DNA of 54,169 nt from Pseudolactococcus chungangensis CAU 28 = DSM 22330 (GTDB lineage Bacteria; Bacillota; Bacilli; Lactobacillales; Streptococcaceae), in contig NZ_JXJT01000012.1 of the NCBI RefSeq assembly GCF_002441885.1, forward strand, positions 1-54,169, read 5' to 3'. Numbering within the stretch: the stretch's first letter is position 1; each line of letters starts with the position of its first letter. Shown here in pieces: positions 42,534-53,353 of the stretch. The notes below the pieces were generated by a model. The model was not told the DNA's origin and made no database searches. It saw nothing but the letters and a program-made list of their open reading frames with translations. A program made the position numbers and the translations under genes.

Positions 42534-44239
42534 TAATCATCACTTCCTTTCTGTGTTTCATAGATTTCACGGTAGGTCGCATTATTTTCAACAAGCTCTT
42601 TATGCGTTCCGACGCCGATTAATTTACCGGCATCCAGAACAAGTATCTTATCTGCATGAACAACTGATGAAATTTTTTGAGCAATGATAATTTTAGTAGT
42701 GTTTGGCAGTTCCCCCGCCAAACCCTCTTGGACTAATTTTTCAGACTTGGCATCTAGTGCTGAGGTTGAATCATCTAAGATCAAAATTTTAGGATCTCCA
42801 ATAACGCCTCTAGCTATAGACATCCGTTGTTTTTGACCACCTGAGAAGTTGGTGCCACGTTCTTCAACCGGACTCTCAAAGACATCCGACATTTTTTCAA
42901 TGAACTCACGAGCTTGCGAGATAGCACTGGCATGTTTCATATCATCAACAGTGGCATCAGCTTTCCCGTGTTTCAAGTTCTGAGCAATTGTTCCTGAAAA
43001 GAGAATCGCACGTTGTAAAACGATAGAGACATTCTCACGTATGGTATTTCGGCTGAGATCGCGTAGATCATGACCATCTATTTTGATTGACCCTTCAGTT
43101 GGGTCAAATAAACGTGGAATGAGTTGAGCAAGTGTTGATTTACCAGCACCTGTTGCCCCAACAACACCGACAAATTCGCCAGCCTTGATGCTGAAAGAAA
43201 CATCCTTCAAAGTGGGCTCATCATCTGTCGGATAAGTAAAAGTCACATGTTCAAATTCAAGATTACCAGTCAAATCTTCATCAGGGACATCTTTAAAAGT
43301 CATGGCTGGTTCAGTGTGAATGACTTCACCAACCCGTTTAAGTGAGATGAAAGCACGTGATGCCATCATTGACATCATACCACCCATGATAATGGCAAAC
43401 ATGATTTGCATCATGTAAGTCATAAATGAGGCGATACTTGCTAAATCTTTAGGTTCTTTTTGAACATAAGTTGCAACAAACCAAATCGCACCAAAGATTG
43501 CCAGGTAAGCCGCAAAGGTAAAGGCTGGAATCATGACAGAAAAGATGTAGCTAACAATCAAGTTATGACCAAGCAATTCATCCGAATTGCTATCAAATTT
43601 AGCAGCTTGTTCTTTTTCTTGAACGAACGATTTCACCACACGCGTGCCACGAAGATTTTCTTTGGCAATGCCGTTGAGCTTATCCATCAAGGTTTGAAAA
43701 GCGCTGAAATGTTTGCCCATGCTACCCATGGAAACACCTGTAATCAGGACAATAACGACAACCAAAAGAACAATGATCCACCATAGCTTAGGTAAAGTCT
43801 GAATGGCTAAAATGAATGAGCCGACAAATAAAAGCGGAACACGAAGTAAGACTTGAAATAAAATCATAATCAAATTCATAACTTGGTTGACGTCATTGGT
43901 CATGCGAACAACGAGATTTCCGGCGTTAAATTTCTCAATATTAGCATATGAAAAACTCTGGATTTTTCGGAAAGTCTGTTCCCGTAAATCAGCCGAAACG
44001 CCTTGAGCAATCTTGGCTGCAAAAATTGTATTCACCACACCAGCTAAAAGGCCAATCCCCGCGATAACAATCAATTGAATCCCGTAATTGGTGATCTTCT
44101 CTTTATCGTCATTAGAGACAGCCACAAGGACTTTTGTTAAGATTTGTGGCTGCCAAAGTGTCGTCCCAACTACCAAAATGACCATGGCAAGTGAACCTAG
44201 TGCCCAAAACTTGTATTGTTTAATTGCTTTAATGAGCAT
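42533..44239 (-). CDS. Heterodimeric ABC exporter subunit, LmrC-like
   Basis: A 568-residue half-transporter with six membrane helices and an NBD. Walker A is GATGAGKST and the signature is the standard FSGGQKQR. Walker B reads [12 protein letters not shown], with Asp in place of the catalytic Glu, and the switch His region reads IAQKISS instead of the usual IAHR. These changes mark the degenerate half-site typical of LmrC/BmrC-type subunits. AAGGG lies before the ATG. It is the first gene of the two-gene operon. The 44240-44340 stretch upstream shows no regulator gene. Confidence 0.87.
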   Translation of the reverse strand: MLIKAIKQYKFWALGSLAMVILVVGTTLWQPQILTKVLVAVSNDDKEKITNYGIQLIVIAGIGLLAGVVNTIFAAKIAQGVSADLREQTFRKIQSFSYANIEKFNAGNLVVRMTNDVNQVMNLIMILFQVLLRVPLLFVGSFILAIQTLPKLWWIIVLLVVVIVLITGVSMGSMGKHFSAFQTLMDKLNGIAKENLRGTRVVKSFVQEKEQAAKFDSNSDELLGHNLIVSYIFSVMIPAFTFAAYLAIFGAIWFVATYVQKEPKDLASIASFMTYMMQIMFAIIMGGMMSMMASRAFISLKRVGEVIHTEPAMTFKDVPDEDLTGNLEFEHVTFTYPTDDEPTLKDVSFSIKAGEFVGVVGATGAGKSTLAQLIPRLFDPTEGSIKIDGHDLRDLSRNTIRENVSIVLQRAILFSGTIAQNLKHGKADATVDDMKHASAISQAREFIEKMSDVFESPVEERGTNFSGGQKQRMSIARGVIGDPKILILDDSTSALDAKSEKLVQEGLAGELPNTTKIIIAQKISSVVHADKILVLDAGKLIGVGTHKELVENNATYREIYETQKGSDD

Positions 44240-44365
44240 ACTTTTCCCTTCTGACTTTCAGTATTAGGCATCTCCATCAAAAATATTTTTTTGCATAGAC
44301 ACCCGCAGTATCTTTTTCATTCTAACATATTCTATGAATTTTTTCTGTCTTAAGCGCCCAAAATC

Positions 44366-44374
44366 TGTTATAAT
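44366..44374 (+). promoter_or_regulatory. Extended -10 promoter of mntE, probably leaderless
   Basis: TG-T-TATAAT ends 6 nt before the ATG at 44381. An AGAGG lies directly against the ATG, too close to act as a ribosome site. Confidence 0.55.
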
Positions 44375-44380
44375 AAGAGG

Positions 44381-45577
44381 ATGAAAAATACACGCTATCA
44401 AGATTTTAAATTAGCGGAACGTGGTGCCCTCATCAGTATCTGGGCCTATGTCGTCCTTTCTATCTTAAAACTCGTCATTGCCAACACAACACATTCCGAA
44501 AGTTTGCAAGCAGATGGCTTTAATAATATCACCGATATTCTGGGGAATATCGCCGTCCTGATTGGTCTAAAAATCGCACGTCGTCCTGCAGATGATGATC
44601 ATACCTACGGCCATTGGAAAGTCGAATCTGTCGCGTCTCTTATTACTAGCTTTATCATGTTTGCTGTTGGTTTCTTCGTTTTAAAAGATACAATTACGGC
44701 CATCATCAATAACGAGCATACGCCTGTCGATTTATCTGGTTCCATTGTTGGCATCTTCTCTGCTATTGTTATGTTGATCATTTATTTTTATAACCGTAAT
44801 CTAGCACTCAAATCTAAAAGCTCTAGCCTTATGAGCGCTGCTAAAGATAACTTATCCGATGCCGTATCATCCATCGCAACATCTATTGCTATCTTCGCAT
44901 CTAGCTTTAACCTCACAATCATTGACCGACTCATGGCAGTTATCATCACAATCTTTATCTTCAAAACAGCCTACGATATTTTTGCAGAGGCCGTCTTTAG
45001 CCTCTCAGACGGCTTTGATGAAACAAAAATCAGTATTTATACAGCCGCCATTGCCAAATTACCTAAAGTTATAACAGTTAAATTCATTCGTGGCAGAACC
45101 TACGGCAGTAATATTTTCCTCGATGTCGTCGTCGAAATGTCGCCTGACCTTTCCGTTTACGAAAGCCACGAAGCAACGGAAGTGATTGAAAAAGCTTTAA
45201 AACAGGACTACGATGTCTTTGATGTGGATGTGCATGTTGAGCCTGCGATATTACCTGATGAGGCACGAGATGCTAGCCTTGCTTTAATCATTTTAGGATT
45301 GGAAGAAAAAGTATTGAATGGCTCAGACCCCAGCCTGCTTTCTGAATATTTCACAGAAATCAAAGCAAACGGTGTCGAAATTGACAAAGCACAAAAACTT
45401 TTGGAATATCATGAAAACCTTGCCATTCGTGGTTTCAAACCTGACCGTATTTCTAAAAAAACCTTTGTTATTACCTATCATTATTTTGAAAAAGAACAAA
45501 AATTTGCCGTTACCAGCATTTGGCGTAGACAGACAGACTGGTATTGCGTGTCACGTCAGTTGACCTTGATTGCTTAA
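44381..45577 (+). CDS. mntE: Cation diffusion facilitator, MntE-like Mn2+ exporter
   Basis: A 398-residue CDF transporter with six membrane helices and a cytoplasmic ferredoxin-like domain plus a C-terminal extension (about 290-398). Helix 2 has D45 and N49 (ADGFNN) and helix 5 has D156 and D160 (KDNLSD). This is an Asp/Asn site without histidine, as expected for manganese exporters rather than Zn/CzcD types. DDDHTYGHWKVES is the usual loop after helix 2. It is monocistronic. Metal specificity is inferred from the site residues. Confidence 0.75.
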   Translation: MKNTRYQDFKLAERGALISIWAYVVLSILKLVIANTTHSESLQADGFNNITDILGNIAVLIGLKIARRPADDDHTYGHWKVESVASLITSFIMFAVGFFVLKDTITAIINNEHTPVDLSGSIVGIFSAIVMLIIYFYNRNLALKSKSSSLMSAAKDNLSDAVSSIATSIAIFASSFNLTIIDRLMAVIITIFIFKTAYDIFAEAVFSLSDGFDETKISIYTAAIAKLPKVITVKFIRGRTYGSNIFLDVVVEMSPDLSVYESHEATEVIEKALKQDYDVFDVDVHVEPAILPDEARDASLALIILGLEEKVLNGSDPSLLSEYFTEIKANGVEIDKAQKLLEYHENLAIRGFKPDRISKKTFVITYHYFEKEQKFAVTSIWRRQTDWYCVSRQLTLIA

Positions 45578-45625
45578 AATAAGATAAAAAAGTGAGACTC
45601 TCAGCTCACTTTTTTATCTTATTTT
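45576..45625. terminator. Bidirectional terminator between mntE and tpx
   Basis: A perfect 21-bp stem (AAAATAAGATAAAAAAGTGA... on one arm) has an 8-nt loop and overlaps both stop codons. Confidence 0.92.
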
Positions 45626-46103
45626 AAATTGCTGCATCCGCAACTTGCAAAGCTTTTTCGTAATTAGGCTCATCAGTCATCTCAGGTAAGATTTCAGCAT
45701 AAATGATCTGACCATCTTTGATAACAAAAACACTACGAGCCAAGAGGTTAGCCTCAGCCATCACAAGACCATAAAGTTGACCAAATTCATTTTTGGCATC
45801 AGATACGATCGTCATATCTACGCCTTCAGCCGCACACCAGTTAGCTTGTTCTTCTGGTGTATTATTTGAAATTGATAGGAAAGTAATTTCTTTGTGTGCT
45901 GCAGCTTCTTGGTTAAACCGACGTGTTTGAACTGAGCAGACACTGGTATTAATATTTGGAAAAACACTCATAATAATCGGACTAGGCAATTTTGACAAAG
46001 TCACAGCATTCCCGTGCTGGTCCTTTAGGCTAAAATCAGGTGCTTGACCTGTTATTAGTGGGTTAATCTCTGAGAAATCTTCACCATTTCTTGTAATAAT
46101 CAT
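45624..46103 (-). CDS. tpx: Thiol peroxidase Tpx
   Basis: A 159-residue atypical 2-Cys peroxiredoxin that reduces H2O2 and alkyl peroxides using thioredoxin. The peroxidatic C56 lies in NTSVCSVQTRRF and the resolving C90 in ANWCAAEGV. The N-terminal APDFSLKD and the C-terminal YEKALQVADAAI are typical. AAAGGAGCGAG precedes the ATG. It has a -10 TATAAT (about 46137-46142), right after the pgi terminator. Confidence 0.93.
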   Translation of the reverse strand: MIITRNGEDFSEINPLITGQAPDFSLKDQHGNAVTLSKLPSPIIMSVFPNINTSVCSVQTRRFNQEAAAHKEITFLSISNNTPEEQANWCAAEGVDMTIVSDAKNEFGQLYGLVMAEANLLARSVFVIKDGQIIYAEILPEMTDEPNYEKALQVADAAI

Positions 46104-46143
46104 GTTTTACTCGCTCCTTTATTCTCTTTGATTTCATTATAAT

Positions 46144-46172
46144 AAAAAATCGCTTGAGTCTACACTCAAACG
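46144..46172 (-). terminator. Terminator of pgi
   Basis: On the minus strand CGTTTGAGT-gtag-ACTCAAGCG is followed by ATTTTTTATT. Confidence 0.85.
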
Positions 46173-46231
46173 ACTTACTTTTTTACTCAAGCATCAAATC
46201 AAAATAGATGTCATACTTAAACGACTCAATT

Positions 46232-47578
46232 TTATAGACGGGCGTTTAATTCTGCGCCAAGTTCTTCAAAGCCTGGTTTACCAAGCAAGGCAAACATATT
46301 TTTCTTATAAGCTTCAACACCTGGTTGGTCAAATGGATTGACACCATTAAGGTAACCAGAAAGTCCGATAGCGATTTCGAAGAAATAGATAAGGTACCCC
46401 AATGTAAACTCATCTTGTTTTTTAATCGTTACAACTGAGTTAGGGACACCACCATCAGTATGAGCAAGGAGCACACCTTGGAAAGCTTTAGTATTGACGA
46501 AGTCAACATCTTTTCCTTCAAGGTAACCAAGACCGTCTAAATCTTCAGCTTCTGTTGGGATATTAATATTCAATGTTGGTTCTTCAATTTTAATCACTGT
46601 TTCAAAGAGGTTACGGCTACCTTCTTGGATAGATTGACCGATTGAGTGCAAATCTGTTGAGAAGTTAGCTGATGTTGGGTAAATCCCTTTATAGTCTTTA
46701 CCTTCTGACTCGCCGGCTAATTGTTTCCACCATTCGCTGAAGTATTGCAATGACGGTTCATAGTTAGCCAAGATTTCGATTGTTTTACCTTTACGGTAAA
46801 GGATGTTGCGAAGGACTGCGTATTGGTAAGCTTGGTTGACTTTCAAGTCTGGTGTGCTATATTCTTCACGGGCTGCTGCGGCACCATTCATCAAAGCTTG
46901 GATATCTGCACCGCTTGCCGCGATCGGTAAAAGACCAACCGGTGTCAAGACTGTAAAACGACCACCAACAGCATCTGGTACAACAAATGATTCCCAACCT
47001 TCTGCATCAGCTTGGACTTTAACTGCACCTTTAGCTTTATCAGTTGTTGCATAGATACGTTTATTAGCTTCTTCTTGACCATATTTTTTAATCAAGAGTT
47101 CTTTGAAGACACGGAAAGCGATAGCAGGCTCTGTTGTTGTACCAGATTTTGAAATGACATTAACAGAGAAATCTTTATCGCCGACATATTCAACTAATTG
47201 TGACAAATAAGTTGACGAAATTGAGTTACCAGCGTACAAAATTTGTGGTGCTTGGCGTTTTTCTTTAGATTCTAAATTAACAAATGAGCTGTTCAAAAAG
47301 TCAATCGCTGCTTTCGCACCAAGGTATGACCCACCAATCCCAATGACGATTAAAACATCACTGTCAGATTTGATTTTTTCAGCTGATTTCAAAATACGCG
47401 CAAATTCTGCTTTATCGTAATCTTTCGGCAGATCAATCCAGCCTGTGAAATCTGACCCTTGTCCAGAACCATCACGCAAAGCAGCGTCAAATGCTGTCAC
47501 TGCTGGCTGTAAGTAGTCAAATTCGTGCTGAGCAACGAATGGTAAAGCTGTTTTGTAATCAAATTTAATGTGTGACAT
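46232..47578 (-). CDS. pgi: Glucose-6-phosphate isomerase
   Basis: A 448-residue glycolytic enzyme that interconverts glucose 6-phosphate and fructose 6-phosphate. The sugar-phosphate-binding [37 protein letters not shown] and the C-terminal [12 protein letters not shown] are present. Length is typical for Firmicutes. AAGGAG lies 5 nt before the ATG. It has its own promoter with a perfect cre site downstream of the -10 and a hairpin-rich leader. Confidence 0.97.
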   Translation of the reverse strand: MSHIKFDYKTALPFVAQHEFDYLQPAVTAFDAALRDGSGQGSDFTGWIDLPKDYDKAEFARILKSAEKIKSDSDVLIVIGIGGSYLGAKAAIDFLNSSFVNLESKEKRQAPQILYAGNSISSTYLSQLVEYVGDKDFSVNVISKSGTTTEPAIAFRVFKELLIKKYGQEEANKRIYATTDKAKGAVKVQADAEGWESFVVPDAVGGRFTVLTPVGLLPIAASGADIQALMNGAAAAREEYSTPDLKVNQAYQYAVLRNILYRKGKTIEILANYEPSLQYFSEWWKQLAGESEGKDYKGIYPTSANFSTDLHSIGQSIQEGSRNLFETVIKIEEPTLNINIPTEAEDLDGLGYLEGKDVDFVNTKAFQGVLLAHTDGGVPNSVVTIKKQDEFTLGYLIYFFEIAIGLSGYLNGVNPFDQPGVEAYKKNMFALLGKPGFEELGAELNARL

Positions 47579-47656
47579 GTTTTCTCCTTAATTAATTGGT
47601 GTGGGAACACACGTTTTCTTAACGCTCATGCGTCAAGTTTGCATTTTCTAGCAAAC

Positions 47657-47670
47657 TGTTATCGTTTTCA
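47657..47670 (-). promoter_or_regulatory. cre site of pgi
   Basis: TGAAAACGATAACA matches the cre consensus TGWAANCGNTNWCA at all 14 positions. It starts 20 nt after the -10 box, within the transcribed leader. The leader after it folds into small hairpins: GTTTGC/GCAAAC (47638-47657 region), ACGC/GCGT and GTGTG-ttcc-CACAC. Confidence 0.7.
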
Positions 47671-47690
47671 CTAAAAAATCAATTTGATTC

Positions 47691-47719
47691 ATTTTACCGC
47701 TTTTTAGTGTTTTTTTCAA
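47691..47719 (-). promoter_or_regulatory. Promoter of pgi
   Basis: TTGAAA (47714-47719) and TAAAAT (47691-47696) are 17 nt apart, giving a leader of about 105 nt. The stretch from 47720 to 47850 shows nothing else recognisable. Confidence 0.7.
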
Positions 47720-47850
47720 GGATTTTGTCATGAATTTGTGACTTATTTTTCAATGGTGCAGCAACCATTTTCCAAAATCACCCTGATGACAAAATTAGCC
47801 GTTCTATTACAAATTTCGTATTCTTTTTTTACAACTACCAAAAATTATAC

Positions 47851-47901
47851 AAAAAGACTATAACAATACAGATTAACATCGAAATTATTTATAGTCTTTT
47901 T
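47851..47901. terminator. Terminator after the PASTA gene
   Basis: AAAAAGACTATAA pairs with TTATAGTCTTTTT around a 25-nt loop, with T-runs on either strand. Confidence 0.8.
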
Positions 47902-47934
47902 GTTACAAGATCTTTATCCCAGCCTCATTTTTAG

Positions 47935-49467
47935 TTATTTTTCGTGACCATTACTGATTTGAATAAAGATTGTGCAAGACAGTGGGACAAACTCATTAAG
48001 TGAACTCTGACCGACAACAGTCCCTTTGGTTTCAGGACTGTTAACATACTGCACGCGATAGGCAATATTCGCACCTTTCGATGTATAGTCATTATAAAAA
48101 GTTCCCTGCAAGTCACCCTCAGTTTGTCCTTTCAAATCCTTAATATAGACTCGTCCAAGTGAGTAAACCGCCATAATATCAGGTATTGTATCTTTTGCGA
48201 AATACTGGGTACCTGCTGGTATCGACTGGCTGATAAAGCCACCGTAAGGAACTGTATCGTTATAAACTTGTTTTGAAATAACAGGTAGATTTTTAGCTGC
48301 GCCGCTAGATTCATCAAAAGTAAACCGTGAAAAATCTGGCACAGTCATTGGCTTACCTAGTGAAAGCTTAATTATCATTATATCTGCTTTCGAAACTTTC
48401 TGACCCTTAGCAACTGATTGAGAAATCACCTTATCTGCCTCAATCGTCTCACTTCCAGCGGTTTCAAAAGCGACTTTAACACCCTTCTCTTTACTCCAAG
48501 TGTTAATTTGCTCCTTAGTTTGACTTGAAAAATCTGGCACATCGATATTTTGAACGACTGGCTCTTTCCCTTTAGAGTAATAGAGTGTCAGATTGTCCTC
48601 ACGCTTGAATGTTTCAGGTGTGACAGATTGATTGGCGAAAGTTTGTTTGAGATAAGTATCTTTTGCTACCGTCTCCGAGTAATCAAGCTGTACAGATGTA
48701 TTTTCTAGTTTATTTTTCTTGATAAACTCCCGCGCCTCAGCAACTGGCATCTTAGAAAAATCGGGAAGTTCAATTTTTTCTTTTGGGTTTGCCCCTAAAC
48801 TAGCTGTCAGATTAACTGTTTTTTTCTTAGAAATTGTCCTATTTTTATCAGATTCTTTGATGACAATATTGGCTTCTTTGTCAAAATCATAAACACGCTT
48901 CACTTCTAATTTGACCTTATGTTCATCTGCCCAAGTTTGTGCTGTACTCACAGACTTTCCTATAAAATCAGGTAGTTTAACATGTGTTTGACCGTAGTAG
49001 AACCACGTAATCACAATTACCGCCAAAAGACCAGAACCTGCGATAATGCCTCGCTTTATTTTTTGCTTTTTAGCAAAAAATTGGTCTTTGACTACCAAGT
49101 CATCTTCTGAAGAAACATCAGCCAGTTCCCTCAGAAATGACGCTAATTCATCGTCTGATACATCATTAAAGTTTTCATTATCTAATTTATCTTCTGACGT
49201 ATCATTAAAATCTTTGACATCTGTTATCTCATTAAAGTCTTCAGCATCTGTTTCTTCATCTAGCATCTCACAAGAGAGACCTCTAACGGTGGTATCTGCT
49301 AACACGTCATCATCAGACACAGCATCATAGTTAGCAACTTCAGATAGGTCAGGTGTCACATTTTCCATAGCCGTCTCTGGTATTTCTGTGTCGGGCGTTA
49401 CAAGCTCCTGCTCTTCGGCATCCTTCTTGTATTTATCGCTCGTAAAATTTGATAAAAAATCACTCAT
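47935..49467 (-). CDS. Membrane protein with extracellular PASTA repeats
   Basis: A 510-residue single-pass protein without a kinase domain. The cytoplasmic N terminus (1-135) is very acidic and low in complexity (DFNEITDVKDFNDTSED). A membrane helix spans about 140-158, after a basic KKQKIKRG. The outside part carries about four to five PASTA-like repeats, each opening with a (V/L)PDF motif: LPDFIGKS, LPDFSKMP, VPDFSSQT, VPDFSRFT. PASTA domains bind peptidoglycan in StkP/PrkC kinases. The start overlaps the end of the ABC ATPase gene by 8 nt. By context it may link the ABC transporter to the cell wall (inference). Confidence 0.8.
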   Translation of the reverse strand: MSDFLSNFTSDKYKKDAEEQELVTPDTEIPETAMENVTPDLSEVANYDAVSDDDVLADTTVRGLSCEMLDEETDAEDFNEITDVKDFNDTSEDKLDNENFNDVSDDELASFLRELADVSSEDDLVVKDQFFAKKQKIKRGIIAGSGLLAVIVITWFYYGQTHVKLPDFIGKSVSTAQTWADEHKVKLEVKRVYDFDKEANIVIKESDKNRTISKKKTVNLTASLGANPKEKIELPDFSKMPVAEAREFIKKNKLENTSVQLDYSETVAKDTYLKQTFANQSVTPETFKREDNLTLYYSKGKEPVVQNIDVPDFSSQTKEQINTWSKEKGVKVAFETAGSETIEADKVISQSVAKGQKVSKADIMIIKLSLGKPMTVPDFSRFTFDESSGAAKNLPVISKQVYNDTVPYGGFISQSIPAGTQYFAKDTIPDIMAVYSLGRVYIKDLKGQTEGDLQGTFYNDYTSKGANIAYRVQYVNSPETKGTVVGQSSLNEFVPLSCTIFIQISNGHEK

Positions 49468-50131
49468 TAATTAAATTTCCTTTTTTCAAACGGTAAGTCA
49501 CATCAGATTTTTCTGCCACCTCTTGAGAATGTGTCACAACAATGACCGCTTTTTGACTGTCATGTGCCAAACGTTTAAATATTTCGACAATCTCACCTTC
49601 TCGTTCTTCATCAAGGTTCCCAGTTGGCTCATCTGCTAAGATGACATCACTATTGGTTGCAAGTGCTCGAGCTATCGCAATCCGTTGTTGTTCACCACCT
49701 GATAACTCGCTTACTAAACGGTCTGCTTTCTCACGTGTAATCCCGATATAATCTAGTAGATTATAAGCCACCGTTTTTTGGTCATCAGGGAGTGTGTTAT
49801 CTGTGATAGCCATTGCCACAAGGACATTTTCAATCGCCGTTAAATATGGTACTAGATTATTATTTTGAAAGACAATCGAGATTTTATTGCGACGATAATT
49901 TTCAAGTCCAATAGTCTGGATATCTGTTTCTTCGAACAGAACTTGCCCCTCTTTTGGCACATCTAAACCAGCCACCATGGCTAGAAAAGTTGTTTTACCA
50001 GAACCGGATTCACCAACAATCGTATAGAATTGCCCTTTTTCAAAGCTAATCGATACATCTCGTAAAATATAGCGTTGCATATCACCATCTTGGTAGTAAT
50101 AATTCAGTTTCTTAGTTTCAATAATTGACAT
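49460..50131 (-). CDS. ABC transporter ATP-binding protein (MacB/LolD-like)
   Basis: A 223-residue ATPase. Walker A is VGESGSGKTT, the Q-loop reads VFQNNNLVPYLT, the signature is LSGGEQQR, and Walker B is VILADEPTGNLD; the H-loop VVTHSQEVA follows. This sequence type pairs with FtsX/MacB-fold permeases and drives mechanotransmission or export rather than import. It is encoded 6 nt after the permease gene and overlaps the PASTA gene. Confidence 0.93.
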   Translation of the reverse strand: MSIIETKKLNYYYQDGDMQRYILRDVSISFEKGQFYTIVGESGSGKTTFLAMVAGLDVPKEGQVLFEETDIQTIGLENYRRNKISIVFQNNNLVPYLTAIENVLVAMAITDNTLPDDQKTVAYNLLDYIGITREKADRLVSELSGGEQQRIAIARALATNSDVILADEPTGNLDEEREGEIVEIFKRLAHDSQKAVIVVTHSQEVAEKSDVTYRLKKGNLINE

Positions 50132-50137
50132 AGCTCA

Positions 50138-51727
50138 TTACCCCAACAAAATTTTCTTTGGCTTTAATTTAAAGATATAAAGCGTTGATAAAAGGACTGA
50201 CACAATAACCGTACCTAAACCTACAAGCAGATAAGTGACAATATAGAACGGCGTAAATGAAACAGCATAATTAGCCGCTATTGTCGTCGCATCAACCGCT
50301 ACACCTGTACTAAACATAGCAGATGAACTCATCATGCTACCACTCATCATGCTACCATTTACAGATTCACTATTATCTGAACTTAGAAAGGCTTCCGATG
50401 CGAAACTTCCCAAGAATTTCCCAGTAATCAGCGAAATAACTAAGGCAATGATCGCTACGGTTAAAACTTCAACCATAATTTGCAAAATAACATTCGATTT
50501 TTTGTCACCAAGTGACAGATAAATGCCCAATTCACGTTTTCGATCCCGCATAAAGAGTAAAATAACCAACAAGATTAAGACAATCGATAGGAGCACCGCA
50601 GCGATAATCACCGCCTTTGCAATCTTAGATAATTTGTTAAATTGCCCCGCAATGTTGTCAAATTCATCTGTAGATGCCATTACCGAAAAGAATTTTGGTA
50701 GCATTGGCTTCGTATCAGCCTTAAATTTTTCAAGATCATCCACTGATTTCAACTGAAAAATCGGTGTGTAGTAAGGCTTAGAAGCAGCTTCTGCATCCTC
50801 CTCACTCATCCCAGCCGTCATTTCAGGGTAGTCAGCCATTAGCATCTGTCTAAAACCTTGAGTCATCTGATGAACGGCTTTATTAGGCATATAGATCGTG
50901 TTATAATTATCAAAATCAAAGGCTTCTTGCCCTGAACCACCTGGGAAAGCTGCTGCATAGACAACGGAATCACTTGACGCTTTACCAGATTGACCTGATT
51001 TTTTCTGAACTGCTTCTAGCACATCATAAGTCCCAATAATCTTGACTTTTGTGTCAAATGACTTCGTATTTTCTGGTTGACTTTCAGCATTATCTGCATC
51101 GTCTAGACCTTGCGTACTTTGGTCGATAGTCATCTCATCCCCGACATGAAACCCATTTTTGTCAGCAAATTTCTTAGAAATCAATACAACATTTGTCCCT
51201 TTTTTCACGTCATCTGCGGTGAAGACACTGCCTTCAGCTAATTTGATTTTTCCCAATGCAATATCCATCATTTTAGGATCTTGAACACCCCTAATCGGCA
51301 TATAGGTATTGATAAAACTACCGTCCACCTCGTTATCAGTCAGCTTTTTATCCTCAGCTTTTTTGTCCGCCACTGGGTCATAGGGCTTCAACAGTTTGGA
51401 CTCAAAGCCAGTCTGCTCAGAATAATCATAGTTTTTAACATAAGGACTAGCCGCAATTTTTTGGATGATTTTTTCAGTTAATGCCGAATAGTCCGCATTC
51501 GTCATGCTTTCCATTTCTTTTTGTCTCTTAGTATCGCTCCAGTCTATCCCAACTGTTGCGATAGCCCCCATTTGTTCTTTGGTCGTTTTTTCAACATTCT
51601 GGGTAGATTGCTGAATAATGACACTACCTGCTAAAATATTGCCAAGTACGAAAATAACAGCAAATAAAATCAATGATTTTGATTTTTGTCGTGTCACAGA
51701 GCGAATGGCGCGGTTAAAAAAATTCAT
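50138..51727 (-). CDS. ABC transporter permease, FtsX/MacB fold
   Basis: A 529-residue permease. Membrane helix 1 (about 18-40, SLILFAVIFVLGNILAGSVII) is followed by a large extracellular domain (about 45-365). Three helices follow (VIIAAVLLSIVLILLVILLF, the VAIIALVISLITG region, YIVTYLLVGLGTVIVSVLL), the MacB topology. MRDRKRELGIYLSLGDKKSNV after helix 2 is the coupling helix. Glu-, Asp- and Lys-rich stretches fill the outer domain. A Met/Ser-rich stretch (SMMSGSMMSSSAMFS, near 460) lies between helices 3 and 4. The transported or sensed molecule is unknown. Confidence 0.88.
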   Translation of the reverse strand: MNFFNRAIRSVTRQKSKSLILFAVIFVLGNILAGSVIIQQSTQNVEKTTKEQMGAIATVGIDWSDTKRQKEMESMTNADYSALTEKIIQKIAASPYVKNYDYSEQTGFESKLLKPYDPVADKKAEDKKLTDNEVDGSFINTYMPIRGVQDPKMMDIALGKIKLAEGSVFTADDVKKGTNVVLISKKFADKNGFHVGDEMTIDQSTQGLDDADNAESQPENTKSFDTKVKIIGTYDVLEAVQKKSGQSGKASSDSVVYAAAFPGGSGQEAFDFDNYNTIYMPNKAVHQMTQGFRQMLMADYPEMTAGMSEEDAEAASKPYYTPIFQLKSVDDLEKFKADTKPMLPKFFSVMASTDEFDNIAGQFNKLSKIAKAVIIAAVLLSIVLILLVILLFMRDRKRELGIYLSLGDKKSNVILQIMVEVLTVAIIALVISLITGKFLGSFASEAFLSSDNSESVNGSMMSGSMMSSSAMFSTGVAVDATTIAANYAVSFTPFYIVTYLLVGLGTVIVSVLLSTLYIFKLKPKKILLG

Positions 51728-51771
51728 AATTCTCCTTTAATTAGTATGAGTATTAGCTATTAGCTAAGAGG

Positions 51772-51849
51772 TTATTGTGTAATTAACGTCGGATTATTCA
51801 GACTTGTTAGGCAATAGAAATCTGTAACAGGCGTTTTAATATTTGACAT
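51772..51849 (-). CDS. Possible 25-residue leader peptide of the ABC-PASTA operon
   Basis: A short frame with ATG at 51849 encodes MSNIKTPVTDFYCLTSLNNP followed by TLITQ. A GAGGTG ribosome site lies 6 nt upstream, and a small hairpin (TGCCA-ttt-TGGCA) lies just before it. It sits in the roughly 190-nt leader between the operon promoter and the permease start, 44 nt before that start. No family is recognised. It could be a regulatory leader peptide, a secreted signal, or fortuitous. Confidence 0.4.
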   Translation of the reverse strand: MSNIKTPVTDFYCLTSLNNPTLITQ

Positions 51850-51922
51850 AAAAAACACCTCGAATGCCAAAATGGCACCAAAAAACTTCTTAATCCTTAA
51901 TCCAGTTGTCATTTATATCTCA

Positions 51923-51931
51923 ATCATAACA
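51923..51931 (-). promoter_or_regulatory. Extended -10 promoter of the ABC-PASTA operon
   Basis: TG-T-TATGAT with no clear -35. It is the only convincing -10 in the 51728-52020 gap on this strand. Confidence 0.5.
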
Positions 51932-51981
51932 TAATTCTAAATTTCCAACACTAATAAACTTATATTTTTATCAATTTATGA

Positions 51982-53211
<1,230 letters not shown>

Positions 53212-53269
53212 ATCAATTGTAATCATCTATTGCGTTACAGCCCGTGTAAGAATGTCTTACTTTACGTGT

Positions 53270-53304
53270 AAAAAGCAAGCCACATTAATCTGTGACTTGC
53301 TTTT
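53270..53304. terminator. Terminator between the HI0933 gene and the surface protein gene
   Basis: AAAAGCAAG-c-CACA pairs with TGTG-a-CTTGCTTTT. The T-run on plus is short (TTTTAAATT); on minus it is TTTTTACACG. Confidence 0.6.
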
Positions 53305-53353
53305 AAATTGAGGTTTAACATCTTTCTATGACTAGCATAGTAATGCTAGATTG

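Noticed and set aside
49046-49330. 94-codon Ser-rich plus-strand frame opposite the PASTA gene N terminus
   Set aside because: It mirrors the acidic low-complexity coding sequence on the other strand (Asp/Glu codons read as Ser/Leu).
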